Source: Chondrus crispus (Eukaryota; Rhodophyta; Florideophyceae; Gigartinales; Gigartinaceae). Taken from it: a stretch of DNA of 64,000 bases. The position numbers and the translations under genes are program-made. Under the pieces are notes generated by a model that ran no database searches, was not told the DNA's origin, and was given only the letters and a program-made list of their open reading frames with translations. The stretch lies in NCBI RefSeq assembly GCF_000350225.1, contig NW_005179249.1:124001-188000 (forward strand), read 5' to 3'. This document shows, piece after piece, positions 53,698 to 64,000 of the stretch; within the stretch, counting starts at the first letter, position 1; each line of letters begins with the position of its first letter.

Positions 53698-56570
53698 CAG
53701 TGTCGAGTGGTATTTTTCTCCAATACCTAAGGAATTATGGCTCTCTGTACCCGTTTTTTGCAAGGAAATGTCTACGCAGTCGCAATTAAAACGTCATTCA
53801 TTGGATAGGAAAATTGAACCTTGGTCTGTCAAAATTCTTTCGGGGTAGCCGATGTACGCAGATGACCATGCCCTGAGAAATAAATTCCATACAGTATCCA
53901 CATCAGAGGCTTTTACAAATTGCGCTGCGCTAAATCGGGTTCCGGCATCGATGACATGCAGTACTGGTCGACTTTTTCCTTTCTTGTCCTTAAGGAACAT
54001 CAGATCAAGTATGACACGTTGATAAGACTTGATTCTATCTGGTTGGCGTATTTGGAAGGTAACCTGTCGTGGTGAACACATGACATATGTTTCGCATGCC
54101 TTAGGTATTTCCCGCAGTGTGTCCAGAGTTTTCGAAGGGTGTTTCTTGGTATTCGATTTTCGCAACAATTCGTAAAGCTTTCTGGCAGAGGGGTGCAGGA
54201 GGTGTATGTGGAGTCTCTCTAGCTGGGGTCGAGTGTAGAATGCTTGTAACGTGGTGGGGGTCCAGCACATGAACAAGTGACCAAATTTCCGCTTCAGAGG
54301 TATTTTCCACTTTTCCCTCACGCTTTCCAGTGCGTTCTCAATGACGAGAGGTTGCAACGCTTATCGGTCCATGAAATCCAATCCAATCAATACGGGAATA
54401 TATTCAGCCACGACCTAGACATTAACTGGGAGCGTCTGGCCTGGCGTGGGAAGAATGACTGTCATCTTTCCGATGGACTTTGTAGGATATGTACTGAAGC
54501 GGAAGGTCTCGGATGAGGGGGTTGTTTGGAATCTCAGTCCCATCTCACGACAGAACGCAGGTGCTTGGTTCATGCCGATGAGGGATCGGGGGGATCCAAT
54601 GTCCATGCAGGTCCCATGAAAACGAGGAGCCCGACTGGAGGCATACACACGCGCGTTTCGGAGTGACAGCGAGAGATCTTGAACATTTGCCGGAGCTGTA
54701 GAGCAAGGATGATTTCTTTTCCATCGGAAGCGACCTATGTGGTGCCTTCTATTAGCAAGAAAAATACCTGGGGCAACCCCCGCTCGGATCGTAGTAGTGG
54801 ATGCAGAGTGTGAGCGATATGGGGTGCGAGGGGGTGGAACTTCCTTTGCCAGTGTGTGATCCACGGCAAACACGCTGGCTTCTAAAAATCCTTCTCCTCG
54901 GAAGTATCGAATTGGTTATGAAGGTTCTCCGAGGTGTGAGTCGTGTCAGCTGCAAACAGAGTTTCAAATGTGTTACCGAGTTCAACGGCGGCGTCTTCAG
55001 TCCCCAGTTCCTCAGCCAGCATGACTTCAAAACTGTTTCCGTGTCGGTGCTCTTCTTGCATTTCTGGTCCAGTTGTCTGGATGAATTCGTTGTAATCGTC
55101 ATCATCCGTGCCAATTGCAAAAAGGATCTCTTCAGCAGCTCGGTCATTACCTCCCTTTTCTCTGATACGCGATCGAATTATCTCTGTCATGGACTGACTG
55201 CGGTCTAAGCACTCGTCCTTCCAATGGCCGATACGCCCGCAGTGTAAACACTTCGTTCTGGCCTTGAGTGCAACAAGTTCCGAGCGCGATCAGCCTGGTC
55301 CTTTCCGGCGAGAGGGGATCCAGGCGACCATTACGGGACTTGGGGGGGGTTTGAGCGTACCTTTCGCCATAGAATAAAGTATCTGTAGTGCGATGTTGAG
55401 ACTTCTGTCGATTTTCGCGAAGTGTCAGGGCTGATGTAAGCATACTGAAGAATGAGTTGTAATCCATTGAAGTTCTGGTGCCATCAGATGTAATTCGCGC
55501 GGCCAGCACAGCTTCTGCCCAGTTTTGGCTGTCAACGATCTCAGCCATAATCGTTGACATGTGCCCATCTTGGTGGCATCCTTGAAATGAAGGTCCGCAT
55601 TGAGGGATTTACTCCAGGATTCGAGTATGTGCCTCGTTTAAAACTTCAATATCACTGCATCCCTTTTCACTCTTTACACCTGGGAATGTCATACGTTTGA
55701 GGTAATTAAAGGCTTGGGCTTGGTGTTGTTTGGAGTCGAAACGACTTTCGAGCCGGGAAAATGCTGCGTCCACATAAGGAGATGAGTTGCGCACCGATGA
55801 GTAAAAGAATTCGTTCGCAATTCCTGATAAACAGTTATGTATCAACTTTTCTTGTTGATCTGCAGGGATTTCTTGCTCAAAAATCAGTTCCATGAACCTT
55901 TTTATGACAACATGCAGCGGTTGTTCTGTTCCAGGTGAACCTGAAAATTTGCTCCCGAGCTGTGAGAATCCGCTTGCCACTGATTGGCCGTTCTTTGCAA
56001 GACTCAATCTAGACTGGTATGGGTTCTGATTCACAACCCGAGATCGGGGATCATTATTGTTTAGCTCTCCAATCCCCGGTACTTCTGGTACTTCGCGCAG
56101 GCAAGGTCGACTGTGTGAACCGCTTACATTTACGGCTTAGTCATGGTTTGTGGCGTTAGCGTTGGGTCTATACGTCATGTTTGCGTGGCCTGTGTGAGTT
56201 TCATAATTATCCCGGGCGGTAGAAGCATTAGAACGGATGGTGCCATATTGTTTGAACTTTTCCAGCATTTTGCGTGCCTCTTCAAAAACTTCGGGCAAAT
56301 CCGAATAAAGGGCATCGACTATTCTCTTAGCCATTGATACGACTCTACTGCGGTCTACAGCAGTACCAGATGTTCCATTATCTTTTGCACAGCATGGAAA
56401 ACTTGACGGTCAACAAGACTTTGTTCAGTCAAGATGACATCTGGCGACAAACGTTCTTGTAAAAACGCGAAAACATTAGCAACAGGACATTCCAGTGCTT
56501 CTATGACTTGGTCACAGATATAGTCGATTCCGCGGTGCGACCGATTGAACTTATCTAGCTCTCTCATCAC
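53698..56570 (-). pseudogene. Copia-6: relic of gag, protease and integrase
   Basis: Same lineage as Copia-4. gag pieces 56355-56570, 56137-56334 and 55609-56034 (LVVIKRFMELIF-like helices). CLHCGRIGHWKDECLDRS near 55190-55250 is a full CX2CX4HX4C knuckle. Protease: GTCMDIGSPRSLIG near 54590, with Ile in the D-T/S-G position. Integrase: LLHPSARKLYELL, CETYVMC, VILDLMFLKDKKG (Asp), RILTDQGSIFLSNE (Asp), a TGA at 53794-53796, then the same frame GTESHNSLGIGEKYHSTL (Glu) up to the Gypsy-2 LTR at 53697. RT and RNase H are not present. Many frame breaks. Confidence 0.8.
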
Positions 56571-57978
56571 TGGGCCAGTCGCACCCTCCGAAACATTTCG
56601 GAGGAATCTGTGCCTTCATAGGCAGTTTCTGCGTTCGGCATGGCGTTTAGTCAAAGTCGGCAACAGTACTAGAGAAGACTAAGTTTTTTCACATCGAGTT
56701 TAGTTCAGGTTGATGTATCATAAACTTGCAAGTGTTGTAGCATCAATATTGAGAGAAGATAATGATCTCTTCAGTGTGTGTAAAAATGAATCGTTAAGAT
56801 TCTGCAGAGGGTTAGTGCGCGTACGTGCCGTTTTGAGGGCGTTACGACGCCGGGGGTTGAGAGCAGGCTCCTGCCGGGCGAGGGTCTTCTCGCGTAAGTT
56901 AGTTGAATTTATTCTGTGAGTCGTTCGTGTCTGTGTGTTCTCTCCTCTTCGGTGCTGGAGGAGGTTGTGATACTAAAAAGCTGAAGCGAAAGGCAGAGAC
57001 AGGTTCTCTGTTCGGGATCTGGCGGAGGCACTGTACTGTTGATCGGGATCCTGGGAGAAGCGATCAGGATCAGGCTGACTCTCCGAGGGGTGTTACTGTA
57101 ATATTCTTGTCGCCGACTGACATGATCGGCGGCGTCCGAGATGCCTGTTTCATCAACGGCAACTCTACCCCCTTCTAGCACATCTGGTTTTGTTTTGTTA
57201 CTGTGCAAATTCAGCAATGACCTTTCAGTCAATATAGATGCGGCACGGGAAGGATTATATGCTACATGTATATACTTCTTGTTTGAAGATAGCATGTCGC
57301 ACTGTGAATGGGCCATTGCAGCGAGTTTATATTCGGGACACAGTTTGCGGACTGGGGGGTTTGAAGGTTGTAGATTTGAGTGCTGGTGGAAACAGGAGGG
57401 AGGTTGGCCGTATATTGGCGCTAAATGGCCTGGTGCTAAGAGCCCTTCTCCGAGGTTGTATAAACCGATTACGCAAGCACCTCAAATATTAGACTTGTTA
57501 TACAAATCTGGATTGCTCGAGGTAGCAGAAGAGCTACAGGGGAACGGAAACACCATATTGCGGGGCCAAATTGGACCGGTGGAGATACGAAGGGATAGGA
57601 AGCTGCCTGTTTTGGAAACGTATGTCACGCTCGCCCCATGGTCTCTACTTCAGCTCCTCCTCTGGACGCGGAACTATCTTTATGTATTCTCTGACCTTCA
57701 TCCTCCCTCGCCTCCCTTCCTCCCTTATCCAAGCTTCCCCGCAATGAAGCCTCCTGCCTCCTTCGCACCGCCAAATCCAAAACGCACCACCATATCGTGC
57801 CCCCTTTCCCAAGTATTGGGGGTATATGCCCCCGTCAATGCCGGTCATCTCGACGTTATGTCCCCCACCATCAGCAACGTCGACAACCAAAAGGAAAACC
57901 GGGCATCGTTTTCCGCGCGTGCCGAACTGCGTTGCAACTGCTGCTGATACGCGCCTGTCAGCCGCAATTATAACTTAG
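56571..57978. other. No firm gene; possible Copia LTR and weak ORF
   Basis: A plus-strand ORF 57141-57947 has no recognised motif; its last third (MKPPASFAPPNPKRTT...) could be a leader of the next gene. The stretch 56900-57250 may be the LTR of Copia-6, but I found no partner. Confidence 0.3.
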
Positions 57979-58809
57979 ATGATGGCGTACGAAAGCGGAA
58001 TTGCAGAGATAATCAGCTCAGAAGTAGAGTCTGTAACGCCTAAACCAGGACGGCACTCCCGTTTTACTGCTGCACAAGACTTGGCTATCGCCAGGGAGGT
58101 GCCCGCTGCTAAGGCCTATACGCCGAGCTACGAAGAAACAACAAAGCGTTCTGAGGCTGCTGCACTAAACGTTAACGCTAATTCGGCGTTTAAAGACAAA
58201 CCTGTCACATGGAAAGCGATACAGGATCGGTACAAGCGTCTACAAGGCCAATACGACCAGCTGGATGACGGCAATCACCGCCCTTCAGGGGTTGGAGGAG
58301 GTGAAATGGGTCAGCTGGTGGACTTGTTCATGGCTATGATACAGGAAAGGGATGACTCGGATCGGCAGAAGAAGGCAGTCAGGACAGCTGAAAGAAGGAA
58401 AGAAGAGGACAAGCGAGGTATGGGGGAGGCTCTCGCGTCGGCCGTGACGAAGCGAAGGGCTAGTAGCAGCAGCGATGAAGATGCCGACAACAGTGGCAGC
58501 CCCGATCCTGATAACGGTGCAGTGCCAGCTGGTGAAGAAGTAGAAATTGTGGACGTTGAGCAGCAAGGCAGCGCAAAAAAGAAGCGGGGACAAAAACGAA
58601 ACTTGGGCGCGGTCGAAGTAAGTGAAATGTATCGATTCGGAGTACATCTAAAGGGGGCAGACCTTGTGCGCATCGAGTTGGATACAGAACGATTGGCCTT
58701 TGAGGAAGAGAAAGCTATAGCGGATCCGTTGGAAAGGGAAAGAGAGCGTGAAGAACGAATGGAAGAACGCAAGAAGGAGCGTGAAGAGCGGCGCCAGGAA
58801 CGTGTGTAG
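57979..58809 (+). CDS. SANT/Myb-like DNA-binding protein of a Harbinger-type transposon
   Basis: 276 residues. Residues about 25-100 (GRHSRFTAAQDLAIAREV, KPVTWKAIQDRYKRLQGQY) have the Trp/hydrophobic spacing of a SANT/Myb-like domain, as in the second protein of PIF/Harbinger transposons and in many algal proteins. Then acidic and Ser-rich linkers, a basic KKKRGQKRN (possible nuclear signal) and a strongly charged C-terminal coiled coil (REREREERMEERKKEREERR). Intact, with ATG at 57979 or 57982. It converges with the Harbinger transposase fragment at 58910-59326, which supports the pairing. A host gene with the same domain is possible. Confidence 0.55.
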   Translation: MMAYESGIAEIISSEVESVTPKPGRHSRFTAAQDLAIAREVPAAKAYTPSYEETTKRSEAAALNVNANSAFKDKPVTWKAIQDRYKRLQGQYDQLDDGNHRPSGVGGGEMGQLVDLFMAMIQERDDSDRQKKAVRTAERRKEEDKRGMGEALASAVTKRRASSSSDEDADNSGSPDPDNGAVPAGEEVEIVDVEQQGSAKKKRGQKRNLGAVEVSEMYRFGVHLKGADLVRIELDTERLAFEEEKAIADPLEREREREERMEERKKEREERRQERV

Positions 58810-58909
58810 CACAGCAGGTCAGAGTTGGAGAAACACAAGGCGATGATAGCGCTTTTAATGAGAAAGAAGTAAATCGCTGTTTTGGTTGTTTTAAGTGTCT
58901 AAGCAGTGA

Positions 58910-59326
58910 TTAGATGCCTTCGAGGTATCCAAAAACAGCGCAAATTTCTCCTCGCGGAGAGTCTCCTCTGGAGGCCGCGGAAAAGCCCGATTGCTTCGCG
59001 CCCTCGTTCTTCGGGATGCGGACTTTTCCCGCCTCCTCGTATTCCTCCGCGAAGAGGTCAATCTTTGGGTTAAATGTACTCTTGGAGTGAAGGGGAGAAA
59101 CACCAAAGTAGCGAGATATTTGGTTGGGGTAGAAGCAGTTCCGAAGGCTCGAAAGTAGCATTGTGTTAGTACACAGCATCTCAACTAGATTCTCAAATAT
59201 CTTATTCTTCCTCTTGAAACCGACAGTCGCGAAGTTCATCTGTAGCTCCTTGAAAACCCACTGCACAGTGATTCTTACCCTCAACATAGCTTTGTTGAAA
59301 TATTTCTGTGCTGCAGTTAAACGCAC
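58910..59326 (-). pseudogene. Harbinger (DDE_Tnp_4) transposase, C-terminal fragment
   Basis: 138 residues: LTAAQKYFNKAMLRVRITVQ, WVFKELQMNFATVGFKRK, LRNCFYPNQISRYF. This is the end of PIF/Harbinger transposases (FN..SR.RI.VEW.FG.LK..F). The catalytic Glu expected in VEW is Gln (CAG near 59265). Sequence upstream of 59326 shows no DDE domain, so the gene is truncated. The C-terminal tail is charged. Confidence 0.65.
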
Positions 59327-59652
59327 ATCAACGCCGATGGGGGAGCGGGAACCGCCGCAGTTGCGAGAGCCGCCACTGTAGCGGCAACAGCTTGAGGTGG
59401 TTGATCACGGGAGCTAGATATTGCTCTGGTGCGCTGTAGAAGTTTTCACCGCCATCGGAATGAAGGGGAATTTCTCAAGAAGAGATCTATACATGATAGA
59501 CATAAGTTGAGGTGACTGCGGCTTGCGACTGCGTGTGATGCCCCGCGGCAGCTCGCCGCCGTAGTGCGACGGGCGGCTGGATGACAGTAATTACAGCTGC
59601 GCCCTACTACCCGGATGTCTTCACATATATACACCAGTGTACACTAAACATA
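59327..59652. other. No supported gene
   Basis: No motif found; GC-rich short repeats such as CCGCCGCAGTTGCG. Confidence 0.4.
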
Positions 59653-59835
59653 CACAGCTCTCGCACGCAAATCTAACAGAATAAACTCACAGCATCATCA
59701 GCCTTCTCAGCCCTGACCGTCGTCTGACACTTGATGCGTACTGCAAAGAAGAGCAACTATTTTGTGCACAGAGAGGGTTTTTGTCATGTGAGCGACGTGT
59801 CCAGATGGCAGTGTTCCTTTGCAGGGTGTCACATA
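59653..59835 (-). repeat. Interspersed repeat, copy 2
   Basis: Partner of 30133-30315, same orientation, similar over about 180 bp. Confidence 0.7.
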
Positions 59836-60231
59836 AACACCCCGCACCCGGCGGAGGGGGTGTTCGCGATGTTCGGCGGAAGACTCCGGATCGGCGTACC
59901 GAGGGTCTTGAACCAACCAACGCCACCGGAAGCGGGCTGGTAGCGGGTGGTAGAGCGTGGTCGGCGGGGACGCGCGCGTAGGCGAGTGGATCGACGCCTC
60001 GACGCCCCGGAGCAGTACCGGTTGACGATCCGGTACTTACGGGCGGAGGCGGATCGCAGCTCGCCGCAGTGTCGCGCGCGTCCACTACCCGCTCAGTGGC
60101 AACTACTCGCGGAACGGCGGTGTGAGTAGAGTAAGCTGGGTGGTCGACCGTCGGTGGAGGGTTGCCTGTCCTCCCCTCCCCGTCCCGCCGGCGGTCGCTC
60201 CCTATATTTATTGTACAAGTTAATTAACCGT

Positions 60232-60416
60232 CTACAGTACAGTACGGACTGTACTGTAGTCGGCTTACTGTAGAGAGTGCGGGCCGGCCCGCACTGTAAC
60301 GCCGTCAGCCGTCGGGGCTGACAGCACACGTGTGCTACACGTGGGGTACACGTGTTGGTGCGCGCGCGCTGTAAGGTATGCGCGCGCGCACGCTGTAAGG
60401 TCCGTACCTTACAGCG
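60232..60416. promoter_or_regulatory. Cluster of perfect inverted repeats with CG-alternating runs
   Basis: Within 185 bp: CTACAGTACAGT-ACGG-ACTGTACTGTAG (60232-60259); AGTGCGGGCCGGCCCGCACT (60276-60295); GTCAGCC-GTCGG-GGCTGAC (60304-60322); AGCACACGTGTGCT (60323-60336); CGCTGTAAGGT-CCGT-ACCTTACAGCG (60391-60416). CACGTG (E-box/G-box) occurs more than once, and GCGCGCGC runs at about 60360-60390. TATA-like CTATATTTATT is at 60211. It lies 250-430 bp before the ATG at 60665. It may be the promoter or LTR of the downstream unit. Confidence 0.75.
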
Positions 60417-60664
60417 TTAGATCAAATTCTAAATCTAATGTATAGTACAGCAGCCGGCGGTTATGCTACACGCCCCCCCGTCAAGCGTGAACGTCCGCGT
60501 TCACCTTCGCGAATAGGGTGGGTCCTTTCCCTTCATCGATACGTCCGCCTTGCCTCTTTTGCTCTGCGTCGCGCTCCCTTTCTCTCGTGTCCCCTATCGC
60601 GGCTCTCTCACTTCGTCCGCCGCGACCTCGTATTAATACGGGGTATATTCCTCCCGCTGGTACC

Positions 60665-61669
60665 ATGAGCACGCCTCGCCCTCCGCCGCAGGCGGGCGTG
60701 GCTCCTCCCGGCTCATCGGAGCCGGGCGAGGGTCTTTCTTCGACACCCCCGGCGTCCGCGGGGCCTTCACCCGACGTGACCCTCCCGTCCTCGCCGCCGA
60801 GTGCCTTTCAGAAGACCCGTACATCTCGTCAAACGACGATCTCGGCAGAAGTGGGGACTCCCGCCTTCGATCTGTTCGGGGGGTCCCCAAGCAACGCCAC
60901 CGCCGATCCTGAGAAGTCGCCGGTCATTGTCGCTCGTGCCTTACCTCCGTCCGATGCACCCGAAGTCCCCGGCGGCTCCAGCGTAGTACCTTCTTGGTCT
61001 CGCCCATTGCCGTTAGGGTCGTCACGAGGCTCCGTTATACCCTTGCGGGATGACCGTCACGACACGCTGTGTGATGCGACCAAGTTGTCCGGCGTAGCCG
61101 CGGACCAGCCCGCGCCCCTCTCCTTGGACCGACTGAAGTTTCCGTGGGCTCGTCGTGCCCGTACGCGTGTTACTGTATCCGAAATCCTCAAACGTACTGA
61201 GTTGCGTCCAGATCTTGCGCGCGTTCGCAAGATCAGTGATACTGGCCTTGTCGAGCAGGCCTCCGCGGCCCTCGTGCGGCTAATGGCGGAGGGAGCCGGT
61301 GCCGGCTACCAAGTCCCCGACGAGATTTGGTGCGACCGTACTTTCGTCTACAGTATCGCCGAGGTTGAGTACGTTGATCGCCTGGCTTCGGCGCTTTTCC
61401 ACCCCGTCGGCGACGGCACTCCGGAGTTCATCCTTGCCACGATCGCGGGGCTTTACGTTTGCCCCCGACCGTATGCTTTCTCTAAACCGTTGGTGGCGCT
61501 TCAGAAGTCGGCGAGCGCTCTCATGCGGATACACTCAATTGCGGTGGCCCACCTTGACTGGTCGGCGTACCGCCGGGCCGACGAGAAGGATGGGCGCGTG
61601 TTTCGTTCCGCATGCTTCGAGTATGGGCTATCTCCCGCCGATTTCCCCACTCTGCCGGCGGTAGAGTGA
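60665..61669 (+). CDS. Unknown gag-like protein, N-terminal part
   Basis: 334 residues from ATG 60665. First about 190 residues are Pro/Ser/Gly-rich and probably unstructured (MSTPRPPPQAGVAPPG). From about residue 200 a folded, helical part begins (LKFPWARRARTRVTVSEI, VEQASAALVRLMAEGAG, IWCDRTFVYSIAEVEYVDRL, AHLDWSAYRRADEKDGRVF). No recognised domain. The stop is followed at +1 by a frame that reads on smoothly, and the original frame resumes downstream (see 61683-62989). GC-rich codon use unlike the rest of the window. Retroelement gag is the most likely class, but not demonstrated. Confidence 0.45.
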   Translation: MSTPRPPPQAGVAPPGSSEPGEGLSSTPPASAGPSPDVTLPSSPPSAFQKTRTSRQTTISAEVGTPAFDLFGGSPSNATADPEKSPVIVARALPPSDAPEVPGGSSVVPSWSRPLPLGSSRGSVIPLRDDRHDTLCDATKLSGVAADQPAPLSLDRLKFPWARRARTRVTVSEILKRTELRPDLARVRKISDTGLVEQASAALVRLMAEGAGAGYQVPDEIWCDRTFVYSIAEVEYVDRLASALFHPVGDGTPEFILATIAGLYVCPRPYAFSKPLVALQKSASALMRIHSIAVAHLDWSAYRRADEKDGRVFRSACFEYGLSPADFPTLPAVE

Positions 61670-61682
61670 CTCTTTTCCGTCG

Positions 61683-62989
61683 TTGGGAGTCCATCCACTG
61701 TTACCGTACGTTCTTAAATACTTTGGGTACGCTTTCGCCGACGAGACTCATCCTGCATACCCGCGCCTCGTGTCCAATTGTGAACAAGAATGGGCGTGGT
61801 CGGTGTGTAACGCCGTCAGCACCGAGCTAGGGGTAAATGGCCGGGTGTTCGTCCAACCCGCGGCGACGCTAGACTTCCTGGGAAGAGTGACGCCGGGGTT
61901 CCCCAAAGTGTCACTGAATCCGTCCGACCGAGACTCGACGCATGTCGTGTGGCCGTATGCCACTGTCCTGAACCTCCTCCACCGCGCCGGGGAGTTAGGG
62001 GAGCATACCCACTGCCCGTGGACCGATTTCTCTACGGGAGAACGGAGCGTCTTCCTTCTGTACGACCTCCGCGCGGACGCGTTCTTGGCGCGGTCCGTCG
62101 TGATCCCCCCTCGCAGGGGTCGGCGGGGCTTCGAAGCGGTGTCGGTTCGGCCGCCCGGTCGGCACGTCGCAAGCGTTATCGGGACCTAGACGCCGAGTCC
62201 CCGGTCCCGTTCTCCGTGGGTTCGAACCCCTTTCGTGTGGTCTCTCCGCGCAGCGCCGACGTCCTTTCTCGGGGTCTTCGTGCCCCTGCCGAATCATTGC
62301 CCGTCCCTCCGCTCCGTCCGATAGAGGGCGGGCTCTCGTCGGGCTCGTTCGGCGAGCATATCCTGAGTCCGGGCGAGCTCGAGGCGGTTCCCGATGTACT
62401 TCGCGCCCTAGGATCTTCTCGAGATCGTGCTTGGTCCGCCGGTGCGTTACTCGGAACGTTGGCGCGTTGGTATCTCGCGCGGAGTGACGAGGCCCGACGT
62501 CTCGGAGACGAGCGAGATTCGTATGCCTCGCGATACCACCGGGTTCAGCGGGAGGTGGAGGTGCTTCGTGCCGAGTCTGGCGGTTATTCCCAGACCTTGG
62601 CGCGCGTCCGCGCCGATCGTGACCGATATCGCGTTGAACGGGACCAACTCCGAGCGTTCCGTACGTCTTCCGGTAACTCGCGCTCGACGCCGCCCGGGCC
62701 CTCTCCTCTGAGTCGTCGTCCGGTGCCGCGGGATCCATATGCTCATCTGGATTCCGTACCCCAGTCCGTCGGGGACTTCGCGGCCAGCGGCGAGGCCGTG
62801 GGTAGAGGTCCTCACGAATTGACGGTCCCCATGCCCGCTCTCGCCGACGTGAGCGCCGCTGTGCCGCGCCACCCCAGCTACTACCCCCGGTCGTCCCTCT
62901 GGTTCGACGCGGAGGGGCCAGGAGGGGAAGCGAGGCATTGGCCGGTCCGTCGTAGTAGCTGTCGGTCCGTCCTCTTCCCAGCTCAATAA
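61683..62989 (+). pseudogene. Unknown gag-like protein, middle and coiled-coil C-terminal part
   Basis: 61683-62189 (frame +1): LLPYVLKYFGYAFADETHPA, WSVCNAVSTELGVNGRVFV, TDFSTGERSVFLLYDLRADA. From about 62180 the reading returns to the frame of 60665: LGTLARWYLARSDEARRLGD, YHRVQREVEVLRAESGG, RVRADRDRYRVERDQLRAF, a clear charged coiled coil, then a Pro-rich end and TAA at 62987-62989, overlapping AATAAA. Two opposite one-base shifts therefore separate three pieces of one protein of about 770 residues. Sequencing or assembly error is possible in this GC-rich stretch. Confidence 0.42.
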
Positions 62990-64000
62990 ACGGACCTCGG
63001 CGGTTCCCCGTTGAGTAGTTTCCTTCCCCTTCGTATCGCCCGCTCTTTCTTCCTCTCTTGCTCGTCACAACTCCCTCGTCGCTGCCCCGACGTAGGGGGG
63101 TTTGCCCCCACGGCCCCTCCGTGCCCGTCGATTTACACGTTGGTCGAGAGGCCACTGCGGTTCGTTGCGAGGCAGCGGTGTGGTTCGAGCCGGAGACCGT
63201 GGTCGTATCCGCGGATCGTTCCTTGTTGGTATTGCCGACCCTGCTTATGCCCGCTCGCCCCACCTCATCAGCGAAGTCGTGGTGGTAGCGGGACGCCTCG
63301 ACGGTGACCTTGGGGACGGCGAAGTAATTCGCGAACGCACGATCGCGCGAGTTCACAAGCTCTCCCCCCCTTGCCAGCTCGTCGTTCGTGGCTTGAGTGA
63401 CCCCTCGCTCGACGGCATCGGTCCCCGCGTGCGGTCGTAGTGAGTTGCGTTCTGTAGCGGGGCCGGTGATCCGTCCCTCGTTCCCCGCTGGTACACCGAC
63501 GACGACTCCCCGGCGGCGTTCTAGGCCGGCGGTGCCCTGGGAGTCAAACGGCGGAACGGTGTTGTGGAGGGGGTCGTCCCCTCCCCGCGGCGGCGCACTA
63601 CCTGTACCTTCGTGCCTGGCATGGCGCGGCGCTCCCGTGTGGTCAGCGGTCCGGGCTGGAGCGGGTTCGCCCAATGGCCCGAGGTCCACGCCGACGCGCG
63701 GATTATTCGCACCTAACCCCATGCGGAGGGAAGGCGCGCCGCGTAGCGGTAGGCCAGGTCGGTCCCCGTTTTCGACAAGCGGGAGGTCTCTCTCCGAGCG
63801 GGGCGGCGGCGGAGTGACACGCGCAGTCGATAAAGGACTTGGTGCGGGTGTTGTAGTCGCCCGGGTAGAGAACCGGGCGTCCCGGTTGGATCTTGGCGAG
63901 TGCGAGCGGAAAGGGGCGGCCTCGGGGCTGCCCGGCTTGCGGTTCGCCATACAGCGGCGCGGACGAACGTAGCGGTTGCTGCATGGGGTGGAGATGCGTC
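62990..64000. other. GC-rich stretch with weak plus-strand frames
   Basis: 63058-63288 and 63102-63440 contain protein-like reading (CEAAVWFEPETVVVSADRS; LISEVVVVAGRLDGDLGD) that change frame near 63260. They could be the next ORF of the same unit. No motif is recognised. The long minus ORF 61995-63950 is judged a shadow. Confidence 0.3.

Noticed and set aside
61995-63950. 651-residue minus-strand ORF
   Set aside because: It is Arg/Pro/Gly-rich with no motif and lies opposite a plus-strand protein with clear helices and a coiled coil. Long antisense frames are expected in DNA this GC-rich.
1-64000. CRISPR array, bacterial operons, rRNA
   Set aside because: No regularly spaced repeats, no ribosome-binding-site-linked gene strings and no rRNA-like sequence; the content is eukaryotic transposons.

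Overview
The window looks like nuclear DNA of a eukaryote with a compact, intron-poor genome full of transposable elements. A red alga of the Chondrus type would fit, but that is an inference; no organism-specific marker gene was seen. Almost everything recognisable is transposon-derived. I count at least three Copia elements with paired LTRs and target duplications inside one broken DNA transposon, a further young Copia (Copia-4), a Gypsy nested in a Copia, a decayed Gypsy, one solo Gypsy LTR, several Copia relics, and relics of Mutator-like, pogo/DDE_1-like, piggyBac-like and Harbinger-like DNA transposons. There are no tRNA, rRNA or CRISPR loci that I can support. One small gene, for a secreted cysteine-rich peptide (30892-31176, minus), is the best candidate for a host gene.

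Layout. 1-1299: J-domain protein joined to the start of a Mutator-like transposase (minus), frameshifted. 1660-1796: Copia-type LTR fragment. 2640-3197: pogo/DDE_1-like relic (minus). 3540-3571: perfect palindrome. 3571-5061: transposase copy A (plus), piggyBac-like with a YqaJ-like nuclease domain. About 6600-29470: transposase copy B (plus), same family, split by a solo Gypsy LTR (6670-7609), Copia-1 (8371-12249), Copia-2 (13653-18863) and Copia-3 (18883-28974). Copia-3 itself contains Gypsy-1 (19450-25269, plus). Target duplications are visible for all five insertions (one of them decayed), so the order of events can be read directly.

30-35 kb: the cysteine-rich peptide gene and mostly featureless DNA. 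34958-41375: Copia-4, young, with almost identical LTRs and one stop codon in RNase H. 41.7-43.4 kb: Copia fragments cut by a Gypsy LTR. 43583-43803: run of N. 43.8-46.1 kb: unassigned. 46165-53697: Gypsy-2 (minus), decayed, its 5' LTR inserted in the integrase of Copia-6 (53698-56570). 57979-59326: SANT/Myb-like gene facing a Harbinger transposase fragment. 59.8-64 kb: strongly GC-rich, with a cluster of palindromes followed by a long gag-like or otherwise unknown protein on the plus strand.

Most interesting: the A/B transposase family, in which a PD-(D/E)XK (YqaJ-like) nuclease segment appears to sit inside a piggyBac-like DDE transposase; a J-domain fused to a Mutator-like transposase; Copia primer-binding sites that match the anticodon loop of initiator tRNA-Met; and the palindrome cluster near 60.3 kb.
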